This document shows, piece after piece, positions 34,998-43,869 of a DNA stretch of 64,000 bases. The notes beneath the pieces were generated by a model that saw only the letters and a program-made list of their open reading frames with translations, searched no databases and was not told the DNA's origin. Numbering within the stretch: position 1 is the first letter of the stretch; every line of letters begins with the position of its first letter. The stretch covers positions 62,001-126,000 of the forward strand of contig CAVYWA010000027.1 of NCBI GenBank assembly GCA_963772165.1. The letters are read 5' to 3'. Position numbers and translations under genes: made by a program. This DNA comes from JAGVPT01 sp963772165. GTDB lineage: Bacteria > Bacteroidota > Ignavibacteria > UBA10030 > UBA8401.

Positions 34998-35242
34998 GAC
35001 CTAAACGCGACCTGACGGTTCGCTGCGAAGAAGTAACAAAACATGTGTGCGAACATCTTGATGAACAGATGGACTCACCCCGATGCCGCCAGATCAGAAA
35101 ACATCTGCAAGAATGCCCGGACTGTACGGCATATTTTGACGGGCTCAAAAAAACGATAGAACTCTATCGCACTATCCCTGATCCACGCGTACCGCAATCC
35201 GTGCATAAAAAAATCTTTGCTGAACTAAAGCTTCGTCGGTAG
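34994..35242 (+). CDS. zinc-finger anti-sigma factor
   Basis: An 82-residue protein with the zf-HC2 metal motif (CEHLDEQMDSPRC...HLQECPDCTAYF, i.e. Cys, His-x3-Cys-x2-Cys). There is no transmembrane segment, so it is a soluble, perhaps redox-sensitive, ZAS-type anti-sigma factor for the ECF sigma factor whose gene overlaps it by 4 bp. The C-terminal part (PDPRVPQSVHKKIFAELKLR) is a short helix. The assignment rests on the cysteine pattern plus neighbourhood. Confidence 0.88.
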   Translation: MRPKRDLTVRCEEVTKHVCEHLDEQMDSPRCRQIRKHLQECPDCTAYFDGLKKTIELYRTIPDPRVPQSVHKKIFAELKLRR

Positions 35243-35390
35243 GATGCCTTGTTTGCGATGACTGCATCCATCGCGGGCGCTTCACCAACGCCGCTCCTTT
35301 GCTGACTTGTAACGAACACCTTTTTCTTCAATAATTCGAGAACTCAATAGGGCACAGCCAATCACCACTCCCCAAAGAAAGAGGAATTTT

Positions 35391-35948
35391 ATGGAACATC
35401 ATGTTTGTCCATGGTATATCGGCTTTTTTTTAGCAAACCCACTGCGAAAATTGTACCAAGACCCGGTAAAAATTTTAAGCCCGTATGTGAAAGCCGGCAT
35501 GGCCGTTCTCGAGATCGGTCCAGGGATGGGATTTTTTAGCATTCCGCTGGCCCGCCTTGTCGGTGAGAAAGGGAAAATTTATTCCGTCGATTTACAGGAG
35601 AGGATGCTTCAGACTCTTCGTAAGCGTGCGACAAAAAAGAAAGTCCAGCATGTCATCGAAGTACGGCAATGTTCCGAATCTTCTCTTGAGATTAAGGATT
35701 TGAACGGGAAGAACGATTTTGCACTCGCCTTTGCCGTCGTCCATGAGATTCCTGACACGCAGAATCTCTTTCGCGAGATACACAATTCCCTGCGGCAAGG
35801 GGGCATCCTGCTTGTTTCAGAGCCGCGCGCTCATGTTTCAAAGGAATCGTTCGATAAGTATCTCTCCATCGCGGAACAAGTCGGTTTTGTTGTTTCAGAT
35901 ACCCCGGCGATACGCGGAAGCCTTTCAGTCGTTTTGAAGAAAGCATAA
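35391..35948 (+). CDS. class I SAM-dependent methyltransferase
   Basis: A 185-residue protein starting behind AGAGGA. Motif I is VLEIGPGMGFFSIPLARLVG, the acidic motif II end is IYSVDLQERML, and the later strands FALAFAVVHEIPD and GGILLVSEPRAHV follow the usual order. The N-terminus (MEHHVCPWYIGFFLANPLRKLYQ) with its Cys-Pro-Trp segment is typical of a methyltransferase subgroup often found beside ECF sigma and sulfur or metal genes. The substrate is unknown. The short gap of 148 bp to the anti-sigma gene shows no terminator, so co-transcription is possible. Confidence 0.85.
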   Translation: MEHHVCPWYIGFFLANPLRKLYQDPVKILSPYVKAGMAVLEIGPGMGFFSIPLARLVGEKGKIYSVDLQERMLQTLRKRATKKKVQHVIEVRQCSESSLEIKDLNGKNDFALAFAVVHEIPDTQNLFREIHNSLRQGGILLVSEPRAHVSKESFDKYLSIAEQVGFVVSDTPAIRGSLSVVLKKA

Positions 35949-35967
35949 TCCGCCAACAGTCCTTCTT

Positions 35968-36240
35968 TCATCTTCCCGGCATGTCGTCAAGACCGCCGGC
36001 GTTGACCACGTCGGTATAGCCCGCCGACTTCAACATTCTTGTCGCAAAGGCGCTTCTGGAGCCGCTGGCACAATAAAGCACTATCGGTGAATTCTTATCG
36101 CCGACTTCATTCAATCGCTGACGTATCTGATCGACCGGAATATTCAGCGCATCGGGATAGTGTTCTTCGCTGAATTCTTCCGCCGTGCGGACATCAATAA
36201 TTTTCGCGCCTGCCTTGATCTTAGTTTCTAAATCGAACAT
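35968..36240 (-). CDS. single-domain rhodanese
   Basis: A 90-residue soluble protein that is nothing but a rhodanese domain: IIDVRTAEEFSEEHYPDALN, then the active-site loop YCASGSRSAFATRML with the catalytic Cys. GlpE/PspE-like proteins of this size transfer sulfane sulfur to thiols or thioredoxin in the cytoplasm. It lies 145 bp downstream of the CoA-disulfide reductase gene and is convergent with the methyltransferase gene. Confidence 0.93.
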   Translation of the reverse strand: MFDLETKIKAGAKIIDVRTAEEFSEEHYPDALNIPVDQIRQRLNEVGDKNSPIVLYCASGSRSAFATRMLKSAGYTDVVNAGGLDDMPGR

Positions 36241-36291
36241 ATGCTGGATTCTCCTGTTTTATTATTATTTGAGACATCTGAAAAATCGTCT

Positions 36292-36357
36292 CTCGCCAAG
36301 CCGCAAAGGCGCAAGAACTTGATATTTGACTCGTTTTGCGACTTTGCCTTGTGCGAG
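36292..36357. repeat. intergenic palindromic repeat, family 1, copy B
   Basis: Arms CTCGCCAAGCCGCAAAGGCG (from 36292) and the complementary TTTGCGACTTTGCC...TGTGCGAG (36335-36357) form an imperfect inverted repeat. The arms share the CCGC(C)AAG/TTTGCG words of the elements at 10407 and 44609. It lies between the rhodanese and CoA-disulfide reductase genes and has no T-run. Confidence 0.65.
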
Positions 36358-36385
36358 CCATACTTTTAAAATAATTCAGAAGTCT

Positions 36386-38047
36386 CTATTTATGAAAGCA
36401 CCATCCGTCGACCCATCGAGCAGCAAGGTAGCCCCCCGCAATGTTGAACACGCGCGCCCATCCATATGCTTTCAAGATTTGAAGCGTGGTGTGTCCTAAA
36501 AATCCATCTTTACTTAAAATGAAGATGGTCTTCTCTTTTGGGATCTCGTCTAATCTGTCCCGTATTTCATCGGCAGGGATATGCAGGGCATTCTGCAGCG
36601 GCGCTTTCGATTGTTCACCGAGAGTGCGGACATCGAGAATAATTCCGTCGGCACTGCGCAATTCGTCGAGCGTCTCGGAGGGAGTCTTTAGCGGACTGAA
36701 GTTCGTAACATGATTCAAGCCAACAAACGCAGCGAGGTTCAGCGGATCGTTGGCGCTGTTGTATGGGGGAGCGTACGCTAAGTCCAACTCCGACAAATCC
36801 TCCAACGTCATCTTGCCATGAAGAGCAGTTGCAAGAACATCAATCCGTTTCTCAACGCCAGTCTGGCCATACGCTTGTCCACCGAGAAGCCGCATTGTTT
36901 TCTTATCATAGACTAGTTTTAATGCTAATGGTCTGCCGCCCGGATAGTACGTTACATGATTGTCCTTGAAAACGTATGACACTCCAACTTCGAACCCTGC
37001 TTCTCGTGCCGCTTTTTCTGAAAGCCCCGTCGATGCTGCCGTCGAATCGAACAGCTTGACGACAGAGGTCCCCAGAGCGCCGTGGTACACCATCCTGCCG
37101 CCAAGAATATTGGTGGCGGCAATTCTTCCCTGGCGATTTGCCGGTCCCGCCAAAGGAATACGGACTTTTCTCTCATGGACTTTGTTTGTAATCTCCACCA
37201 TGTCGCCCGCGCCGTAAATGTCGGGATCGCTGGTTCGCATTGTTTCATCCACAACCAGGCCGCCGCTTTTGCCAATTTCCAAGCCAGCCGATTTCGCTAA
37301 AGTCAACTCCGGACGCACGCCGATGGAAAGAAGAACCATGTCAGCATCCAATATCGATCCGTCGCTTAGCAGTACCGAGTCACTTCTGATTTCGGACAAA
37401 CCAACATGAGTTTTTACCTGAACTCCTCGTTCCTCAAGTCCGTTTTTGATCATCGCTCCGAATTCGGCGTCCATCAATATCATCACTTGCGGGGCAAGTT
37501 CCACCACCGTCACTGCTATCCCTCGTGTACTCAGTGCTTCCGCCATTTCGAGGCCGATGAACCCTCCGCCGGCAATCACAGCGTGAGCGGGTTTCTTTTC
37601 CTCGATGAATGCATGGATGCGATCCATATCGGGTATTGTCCACAACTTAAAAACATGCGTGCTCGCAACTCCGGGCAGCCCGGGTATGACCGGCGAGCCT
37701 CCTTGAGCAAGAAGAAGCTTGTCGTAGGGAATTTCTTCCTTGCCGCCGGAAGTATGAGCAACAACGACTTTTCGATCACGTTTGATTTCTACTGCTTCCG
37801 TATTGACTTTTACGTCAACCCGATATCGGCTAAAGAATCCTTCGGGAGTTTGAAGCAGCAAGCTTGACCGCCTTTGAATATCTTTGCTGATAAAATATGG
37901 GAGACCGCAGTTGGCGAAGCTGACGTACGGTCCTTTTTCCAGAACGGTAATTTCGGCTGTTTCGTCGAGGCGGCGCATTCTTGCAGCTGCCGTGGCTCCC
38001 CCCGCCACTCCGCCGATGATAAGTATTTTCTTTGGTCTATTTGCCAT
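36386..38047 (-). CDS. CoA-disulfide reductase-like flavoprotein with C-terminal rhodanese domain
   Basis: A 553-residue protein starting at the ATG at 38047 behind AAGGG. The FAD Rossmann motif IIGGVAGGATAAAR, the active-site Cys C47 in SFANCGLPYFI and the NAD(P) motif VIAGGGFIGLEMAEALSTRG identify the CoA-disulfide/NAD(P)H polysulfide reductase group. The GAGDM motif marks the second FAD-binding segment. The last 100 residues are a rhodanese domain (IILDVRTLGEQSKAPLQNAL), but its catalytic loop reads FILSKDGFLGH, so the usual Cys is absent. Enzymes with this architecture reduce CoA persulfides, polysulfide or CoA disulfide. Loss of the rhodanese Cys should impair sulfur transfer within the protein. 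It fits the sulfur genes around it. Confidence 0.9.
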   Translation of the reverse strand: MANRPKKILIIGGVAGGATAAARMRRLDETAEITVLEKGPYVSFANCGLPYFISKDIQRRSSLLLQTPEGFFSRYRVDVKVNTEAVEIKRDRKVVVAHTSGGKEEIPYDKLLLAQGGSPVIPGLPGVASTHVFKLWTIPDMDRIHAFIEEKKPAHAVIAGGGFIGLEMAEALSTRGIAVTVVELAPQVMILMDAEFGAMIKNGLEERGVQVKTHVGLSEIRSDSVLLSDGSILDADMVLLSIGVRPELTLAKSAGLEIGKSGGLVVDETMRTSDPDIYGAGDMVEITNKVHERKVRIPLAGPANRQGRIAATNILGGRMVYHGALGTSVVKLFDSTAASTGLSEKAAREAGFEVGVSYVFKDNHVTYYPGGRPLALKLVYDKKTMRLLGGQAYGQTGVEKRIDVLATALHGKMTLEDLSELDLAYAPPYNSANDPLNLAAFVGLNHVTNFSPLKTPSETLDELRSADGIILDVRTLGEQSKAPLQNALHIPADEIRDRLDEIPKEKTIFILSKDGFLGHTTLQILKAYGWARVFNIAGGYLAARWVDGWCFHK

Positions 38048-38224
38048 ACCGTCACACCCTTCATTGTCGATATGATGCCGGAAAAATGAAAAAGGTTCGC
38101 CGTCTTGCAATGATAAATCCTCAGAACCGCTGAATCCTTATTGATCTATGTGCATCATATAAATACATTCTTTATCTGCATTGACTCGCTCATGGTAGAA
38201 GTGTCACAGCTCGATTTCATGTCT

Positions 38225-38370
38225 CAAGAAGAAGTCGTCGAGGAGCACTCTTTGCCGAGGTCCAGAAGGGATCCCGTACAGCGGGACAATCCCATTGATT
38301 TAGGAGATTGCCACGTTGTACGTTGTGGCGTAAAGCGCCACTTCGCTCCGCTCGCAATGACCTTTAAACG
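38225..38370. repeat. intergenic dispersed-repeat-like stretch
   Basis: The segment contains a short inverted repeat (GGGATCCCGTACAGCGGGAC and nearby complement) and ends in the phrase CACTTCGCTCCGCTCGCAAT, which is characteristic of dispersed intergenic repeats in many environmental genomes. An open frame of 97 codons covers it (38141-38434), but its translation only reads through the repeat. The remainder of the 485-bp gap 38048-38532 shows no gene. Confidence 0.5.
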
Positions 38371-38532
38371 GCTACACTACCTTGTTTTTGATGCGTTTCT
38401 CATGTTTATTAAGAGAAGAATACGTGGGTTATAAGTTCTCCTCGCACGAAATTGCAATGGCTTATCGAAGGGAATGCAAACACTTTCGGGCGATGCATTT
38501 TTCGGTCATTTCTGATTATATAAAAGGGAGAC

Positions 38533-39075
38533 ATGCACGAACGCAGGTTTAAGGGAGAAGTCGAACGTCTTCGAGCACCGGAACGCATTCAACGAATCGA
38601 AGTTGACCGGGTTGTCAATCTCTGTCTCGAAGGAGTTCGCGCCGATAGCGTGCTTGATGTCGGCACCGGCAGCGCGATATTCGCCGAAGCTTTTCTCCCC
38701 TGGGTGAAAAATGTCACAGGAATCGACCCAAACCCTGAAATGTTGACGGCGGCTAAAACATTTGTGCCGAAAGGAACATTTCTCCATGGAACGGTGGAGG
38801 ACATTCCTCTGAAAGACAAATCATTCGACATCGTTTTTATGGGACTTGTGCTGCATGAGTCCGATGACATCATGAAAGCACTGTCAGAATCCGAACGAGT
38901 CGCAAGGCAAAAAGTCTGTATTCTTGAATGGCCCTATAAACAGGAAGAAAGCGGACCGCCGCTGGAACATCGGCTGACAACGAAAGAGATTTCGGAGGCT
39001 GCAACGCATGCCGGCTTTTCTTCGTTAGCAACATTCGAGTTACAACATATGGTGTTGCACCGGTTCACGGTCTGA
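38533..39075 (+). CDS. class I SAM-dependent methyltransferase
   Basis: A 180-residue protein. Motif I reads VLDVGTGSAIFAEAFLPWV, motif II IDPNPEML, and the later motifs VEDIPLKDKSFDIVFMGLVL and KVCILEWPYKQE fit the Methyltransf_11 type. It starts close (2 bases) behind a GGGAG site. It precedes the YeiH-like exporter gene on the same strand, 51 bp away, so the two may be co-transcribed. The substrate is not known. Confidence 0.85.
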   Translation: MHERRFKGEVERLRAPERIQRIEVDRVVNLCLEGVRADSVLDVGTGSAIFAEAFLPWVKNVTGIDPNPEMLTAAKTFVPKGTFLHGTVEDIPLKDKSFDIVFMGLVLHESDDIMKALSESERVARQKVCILEWPYKQEESGPPLEHRLTTKEISEAATHAGFSSLATFELQHMVLHRFTV

Positions 39076-39126
39076 TCAATCGATACTCGTAAGAAATCTT
39101 GTATTTTTTTTGGAGGTGATGTGGCA

Positions 39127-40131
39127 ATGCGGTTGAAGGATACCTATCGCGGGATATTATTTTCGTTTTCTATAGCAATCGTTGCATATTTCTTGGGGAA
39201 CGTTTTTCAGCTCATCGGCGGGGCCGTATTCGGTATTATTGCGGGCATCGCCATCGGTAATATATCGCCGCGAAGGCCAGCACTTACGGAGGGGATCAAT
39301 TTTACTTCCAAAACCATCCTACAATGGGCAGTAATTATTCTCGGCGGCGGATTGAGTCTGCGTCAGGTGTACGCCACCGGGGCTGCATCGGTGATTATTA
39401 TTCTTCTGACAATCACGGCTGCATTTGCCGCTGTGTTTCTCGCCGGGAGGCTGCTCAAAGTAGAATTTAATCTCAAGAGCCTTATCGGTGTTGGAACCGC
39501 AATCTGCGGAGGCTCGGCGATCGCAGCTGTCTCTCCCATCCTCGAAGCGGAAGACCAGGAGATCGCGTATGCAATTTCCACGGTTTTTCTTTTTAATATT
39601 GTCGCTGTATTTATCTTCCCTCCGATTGGGCATGCACTCGGCCTGACCCAAATGGGTTTTGGGTTGTTCGCCGGTACCGCTATTAACGATACATCCTCGG
39701 TGGTCGCAGCGGGATATACCTTCGGTAATGCCGCGGGGGATTATGCTACCATCGTGAAGCTAACGCGGACAATCATGATCGTACCTGTGGCGCTTGGGTT
39801 TGTCGTACTGATGATGGTTCGAATGAAACGTGAAGCGCGGCAAGGGCGGACTACGAAGTTCCATCCAATAAAAATATTTCCCTGGTTCATTCTTGGATTT
39901 CTCCTTATGTCGGCGCTCAACACTACCGGGGTGCTGGATAAGGCATCCGTTTCCTTCCTTAAAGAAGGGGGTAAATTTCTCATCGTTATGGCTCTCAGTG
40001 CCATTGGGCTTAAAACCGATCTGAGGAAAATGTTAGCGACCGGTTTAAAACCCATGCTCCTCGGCTTCATTGTTTGGATGAGCGTTGCTTTTACAAGCAT
40101 CGCAGTACAGCGTTTAGCCGGAGAGTGGTAG
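39127..40131 (+). CDS. YeiH/UPF0324-family putative sulfate exporter
   Basis: A 334-residue inner-membrane protein with about ten hydrophobic segments. The ATG at 39127 is preferred over a GTG at 39121 because it stands ten bases from GGAGG, against four. The family motifs are FTSKTILQWAVIILGGGLSL, GVGTAICGGSAIAAVSPILE and AGTAINDTSSVVAAGYTFG. Family members are annotated as putative sulfate or sulfite exporters but rarely tested. Its place beside a CoA-disulfide reductase, rhodaneses and YeeE genes supports export of an oxidised sulfur product. It is convergent with msrAB, with 15 bp between stops. Confidence 0.9.
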   Translation: MRLKDTYRGILFSFSIAIVAYFLGNVFQLIGGAVFGIIAGIAIGNISPRRPALTEGINFTSKTILQWAVIILGGGLSLRQVYATGAASVIIILLTITAAFAAVFLAGRLLKVEFNLKSLIGVGTAICGGSAIAAVSPILEAEDQEIAYAISTVFLFNIVAVFIFPPIGHALGLTQMGFGLFAGTAINDTSSVVAAGYTFGNAAGDYATIVKLTRTIMIVPVALGFVVLMMVRMKREARQGRTTKFHPIKIFPWFILGFLLMSALNTTGVLDKASVSFLKEGGKFLIVMALSAIGLKTDLRKMLATGLKPMLLGFIVWMSVAFTSIAVQRLAGEW

Positions 40132-40146
40132 CATTGAACTTCTCCT

Positions 40147-41224
40147 CTATTTGAAGATCCACTCAAGGTAACCGTAACCTTCCTTCGAGAGATCTTCTTT
40201 CGGGATGAACCGGAGCGATGCCGAATTCATGCAATAGCGCAAGTGAGTCGGAGCCGGGCCGTCGTCAAATACGTGACCGAGATGGGAATCGCCCGCTTTG
40301 CTGCGAACTTCAATGCGCTCCATCCCCAGTGACGCGTCGACCTTCTTGACAATAAACCTCGAGTCAATCGGTTTTGTAAAACTTGGCCAGCCTGTGCCCG
40401 ATTCGAATTTGTCGCGCGAACTGAACAACGGTTCGCCCGAAGCGATATCCACATAGATCCCCTCGCGGTGATTATCCCAATACTCGTTTGCAAAGGGCCT
40501 TTCCGTTCCGTCGTTCTGACTGACGTCATACTGAATATCCGTTAGTCTTTTCTTCAGATCTTCGTCCGTTGGTTTCTTGTATTTTTCCATTTTCATATCT
40601 CCCCAGATTCCTTTCGTGTATTCGTCTCTTCCCGATGCATTGCGGTAACTGTAGTACCCGAACGGGGTTTCTTTGGCAGAACTGCTGCTGATCCTCTCCG
40701 GCTGAATAAAACGCAGTAAAGGGGAGAATCTCCGTAACGATCGGCCGGTCAAACACTTGGGCTTTCTCAAGATTTATTTTTGAGCGATCCGCAACCGCCT
40801 TTTGCACGTTTCCATGAAAAAAGATGGCGGATCGATATTGACTCCCCCGGTCATAAAAAGATCCGCCGTCATCCGTCGGGTCGAATTGTCTCCAGTAAAC
40901 GTCGACAAGTTCTGAGTAACTTATGATTGCGGGATCGAAGATAACGTTCACTGCCTCACGAGCCCCGGTGGTCCCGGTCGAAACAAGTTCGTACGATGGG
41001 TCTTTGACATGGCCTCCGGAGAAACCCGAAATGACTTCTTTGACTCCGTCCAGCTTTTCATAGACGGCATCCATGCACCAGTAGCATCCTCCGGCAAACG
41101 TGGCCGTATCCAGTCCGCTGTCGGATACGGGTACCAATCTCGTCGTGTTCCCCTCTGCGACTTCCCTGGCACAGCCGTTGATTAGAGCAAGACCCAAAAA
41201 ACATACTGCCGATATGATATTCAT
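40147..41224 (-). CDS. msrAB: methionine sulfoxide reductase A-B fusion lipoprotein, frameshifted at the domain junction
   Basis: The ATG at 41224 (AGAGG six bases upstream) opens a lipoprotein signal (lipobox LINGC, C18). The MsrA active site is GGCYWCM (C47 and C50). The MsrA frame is normal up to QFCQRNP. From there the +1 frame continues as FGYYSYRNASGRDEYTKGIW and on into MsrB with ESGTGWPSF, GDSHLGHVFDDGPAPTHLRY and the catalytic Cys in RYCMNSASLRF. The switch lies in a CCCC run (40664-40667 as GGGG), so a single extra base splits an otherwise intact A-B fusion. The zinc-binding CxxC pairs of many MsrB proteins are absent. The protein would repair oxidised methionine in envelope proteins, and a Met-rich secreted protein is encoded next door. 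Confidence 0.88.
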
Positions 41225-41322
41225 TTGCATCCTCTGATGTCGATTTTAAAAAGCTGAAGATTCTATCTTTAGTTGTCAATGCAGTGGTCACGATATGCCG
41301 TACGTCGGCATGCCTCGCTTTC

Positions 41323-41724
41323 CTACTTCGTCGAGTCGGCCTTCATCATGCTTTTCATCGTCTTTGGCTTTTTCGCCATCTTCATGTTCCCGTTCATGTC
41401 CATCATATCCCCATCTTTCATCATCATTTTCTCGCCGCTTTTTGTCGTTACCTCGCCGTTCGGCATGACTTTCGAACCGTTGGGCATCGCCATTTCCTTG
41501 TCCATCGTCATCGATTTTCCCCCCTTCATCACCATCATTTTGCCGTCTTTCATCATCATGCAGTCTTTCATCATGCTATTCTTTTTGGACATCATGCCGC
41601 CCATTTTCTTCGTCGTGTCCATTTTCATATCCATATCTTGCATGGTTCCCATTTTATCCTGGCCGTACCCCGAAGCCGCGGCACAAAGGATAAGACAAAA
41701 AGTCGTCACCATGGTGTTCTTCAT
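41323..41724 (-). CDS. Met/Lys-rich secreted protein (DUF6799-like)
   Basis: The 133-residue protein has a signal peptide (NTMVTTFCLILCAAASGYGQ) and an extreme composition: about 34 of 133 residues are Met, many as MM or MMM, with many Lys. The middle section (MMKDGKMMVMKGGKS...MPNGSKVMPNGEV...GEKMMMKDG) is a repeat-like pattern that resembles the small DUF6799 domain. Met-rich periplasmic proteins often bind copper(I) or silver(I), but that is an inference here. It lies between msrAB and the dipZ-like gene on the same strand, a setting where its methionines could be oxidised and repaired. Confidence 0.85.
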   Translation of the reverse strand: MKNTMVTTFCLILCAAASGYGQDKMGTMQDMDMKMDTTKKMGGMMSKKNSMMKDCMMMKDGKMMVMKGGKSMTMDKEMAMPNGSKVMPNGEVTTKSGEKMMMKDGDMMDMNGNMKMAKKPKTMKSMMKADSTK

Positions 41725-41783
41725 TTGATTCTCCTGTGTTATAGTGTTTATGAATTAATGATGATTGATCGAACAACGATTTC

Positions 41784-43526
41784 TTATCCAAACGTAAACG
41801 CGAAGGCTTCAATTCCCGGCGTTTCGAACTGAAGCAGCAGATTGTGCGCACCCGGCCTGCCGTGCAAATTGACGAGATTGTAAAGCCTGTCCGAATCCAG
41901 AGTCACGGTGCCGTTCTGCACGTCGCTTCCAACTTCGGCATTGTCAATCATTTTTCCATCCAGGAAAACTTTGATCCTTTGAGGCGATGCCGTGTTCCCG
42001 GGGTGGAGAACGAGATACACTTTATCAGCAATAAAATGATATTGCAGCTCTGCACCTTTCCCTGCAACCGCATTTTCGCTGCGAATGTTCCATTCGCCCG
42101 AAAGGCTGAAAGAATTGAGCTGGATTTCTTTCGGGAAGCTAAATATTCTTTGGCCCGGGCTTAATGTTTTTGTTGGATAGAAAAACTCCGCTCGGGCCGC
42201 TCCCAAATATGTTTCGGGAGATTGCTCGTCATCGGGCATTTCGTCCGGCAGTCTTGATAATGGCCCGGAGAGAATCTTTCCGTTCTTTTGCAATAGTGCG
42301 CGGATCGCCATTTCCATCCGGTCATATTCACCCTCGCCGAAATGCGTTCTCCGGATTCGTCCCTGGGCATCGATAAGATATTCGGCTGGCCAATATTCGT
42401 TTTCGTAATTGTTCCATGTCTTGTAGTCATTATCCTGAGCAACCGGATAATGGATGCCGTACATTTTTGCCGCATCCAGAACATTGCCTGTATTGTGTTC
42501 AAATTGAAATTCCGGGGTGTGAACACCGACAACGACAAATCCTTTATCTTTGTATTTCTCATACCATGAGGTAACGTGCGGAAGGGTCCGGATGCAGTTG
42601 ATGCACGTATACGTCCAAAAATCGACGAGCACGACTTTTCCGCGAAGGCTTTGTATGGACAGAGCAGAATCCGCGTTAAGCCATTTTGTTATTCCGGCAA
42701 AATCCGGTGCCGGCTTATCCTCATTGAGCAATGAGTCTTTCTCACTGACATCCATGATTTCTGAATGGCCTTTTCCTTTGAGAAGATCGAGCTGTGCTGC
42801 GATTGCATTATTGCTTTCGAACGTATTCAATGTTGTGCTGAAAACGGGGAAGATCTCCAGCAGTTTTGTTTCGACTATTTTGTCGTAATTCGTCTGGATG
42901 GCCAGCGCCGTCAAAAGCATAACCACTCCAAATCCCTGCTGGATTCTTCCCAAATGTACTGAGAGGGATCGTGTTCGCCGGATGATGTGTTGCCCGCCAT
43001 AAGCAAAAAGGAAAAGGGGGATTCCTGTACCGACAACATACGCGAGGGTTATCAAAACCACGGTGAGGGTTACTTTGCCTGTGGCAGCAAGAGTTGCAAT
43101 CGCAGCTAAAATCGGACCGGCACAGGGCGACCAGACTATCCCCAGCGAAAGCCCGGTGATAAACCCGACTCCGAAGCCGTTTCCTTCCGTGGTTTTTTGT
43201 CCGAATAAACCGCTGAGCCTGCTGATGTACACTTCGATCAGACTCGAGAGGGCGGGAATGATCATCGTCAGTCCGAGAAAGCCGATGATGATCACGGCCG
43301 CGAGTCGAAGTCCATTCGGGTCGAAATGAAAAATATTGACGAGGTAGGAAATTGCCAGCGTGAAGAAACCGAAACTCGCCATAATGCCGAGCGTTATGCC
43401 AAGCGGTCTCTGATGACCTTTTCCGACGACGGATGAGGAGAGAACAATTGGCAGTATCGGCCAGATACACGGTGCGAGGATGGTAACCAGTCCCGCCAAA
43501 AAAGCAAAACCAAGAAGGAGAATCAT
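41784..43526 (-). CDS. DipZ-like CcdA/thioredoxin-domain thiol-disulfide protein
   Basis: A 580-residue protein. The first 230 residues are the CcdA/DsbD membrane domain (LLGFAFLAGLVTILAPCIWP with the Cys-Pro motif, and GIVWSPCAGPILAAIATLAA with the second conserved Cys). A thioredoxin/TlpA-like domain follows, with active site C308-x-x-C311 in VDFWTYTCINCIRTLPHV. A C-terminal beta-sandwich domain (about 440-580) is usual for DipZ proteins. It carries electrons from cytoplasmic thioredoxin across the membrane to envelope targets. Its neighbours msrAB and the Met-rich protein give likely clients: DsbD-type proteins can reduce exported Msr enzymes. The whole gene reads without disruption. Confidence 0.93.
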   Translation of the reverse strand: MILLLGFAFLAGLVTILAPCIWPILPIVLSSSVVGKGHQRPLGITLGIMASFGFFTLAISYLVNIFHFDPNGLRLAAVIIIGFLGLTMIIPALSSLIEVYISRLSGLFGQKTTEGNGFGVGFITGLSLGIVWSPCAGPILAAIATLAATGKVTLTVVLITLAYVVGTGIPLFLFAYGGQHIIRRTRSLSVHLGRIQQGFGVVMLLTALAIQTNYDKIVETKLLEIFPVFSTTLNTFESNNAIAAQLDLLKGKGHSEIMDVSEKDSLLNEDKPAPDFAGITKWLNADSALSIQSLRGKVVLVDFWTYTCINCIRTLPHVTSWYEKYKDKGFVVVGVHTPEFQFEHNTGNVLDAAKMYGIHYPVAQDNDYKTWNNYENEYWPAEYLIDAQGRIRRTHFGEGEYDRMEMAIRALLQKNGKILSGPLSRLPDEMPDDEQSPETYLGAARAEFFYPTKTLSPGQRIFSFPKEIQLNSFSLSGEWNIRSENAVAGKGAELQYHFIADKVYLVLHPGNTASPQRIKVFLDGKMIDNAEVGSDVQNGTVTLDSDRLYNLVNLHGRPGAHNLLLQFETPGIEAFAFTFG

Positions 43527-43622
43527 ACGGCATCAAACCTCTTATAAGTTCAAAGAATGCTTGCTTACAACAGATTTGACGCAGCGGCGGGAAAATCCTT
43601 ACAGCAAGGAAAAGAAATACTG

Positions 43623-43856
43623 TCAGGATAAATTGAGGGAATCCTTCATTTTTTGCTTTTCTTCCGGGGTCAAGGATTCAGTCGAGGCGGCGCGTTTTGC
43701 GGCTTTTGCAATGAGGTTTGTCTGTTTCAGGAATCTCCGGCAGAACTCACAGACGAGCAGATGGATGTATAAGTGCAAGGTCTCGCCGAAAGTGAGGGCG
43801 TGTTCTTCTCTTTTCGACATCAAAAATGTAGCTTGTGTGCAGGGGATAATTTCCAT
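43623..43856 (-). CDS. small zinc-finger (anti-sigma-like) protein
   Basis: A 77-residue protein from the ATG at 43856, which lies 13 bp after the sigma factor stop; a longer start at 43895 would overlap it. The motif LHLYIHLLVCEFCRRFLKQT gives the His-x3-Cys-x2-Cys of anti-sigma zinc fingers, with an N-terminal Cys (IIPCTQ) as fourth ligand. There is no membrane segment. It is likely the partner of the ECF sigma factor directly upstream. The C-terminal half is a charged helix (SLTPEEKQKMKDSLNL). Confidence 0.78.
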   Translation of the reverse strand: MEIIPCTQATFLMSKREEHALTFGETLHLYIHLLVCEFCRRFLKQTNLIAKAAKRAASTESLTPEEKQKMKDSLNLS

Positions 43857-43869
43857 ACAATCATGAACC

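Noticed and set aside
36386..38047. Reading the flavoprotein as plain NADH oxidase
   Set aside because: The C47 context NCGLPYFI and the C-terminal rhodanese domain fit the CoA-disulfide/polysulfide reductase type better.
38141..38434. 97-codon open frame upstream of the methyltransferase gene
   Set aside because: It reads through an intergenic repeat with CACTTCGCTCCGCTCGCAAT; no family resemblance and no ribosome binding site.
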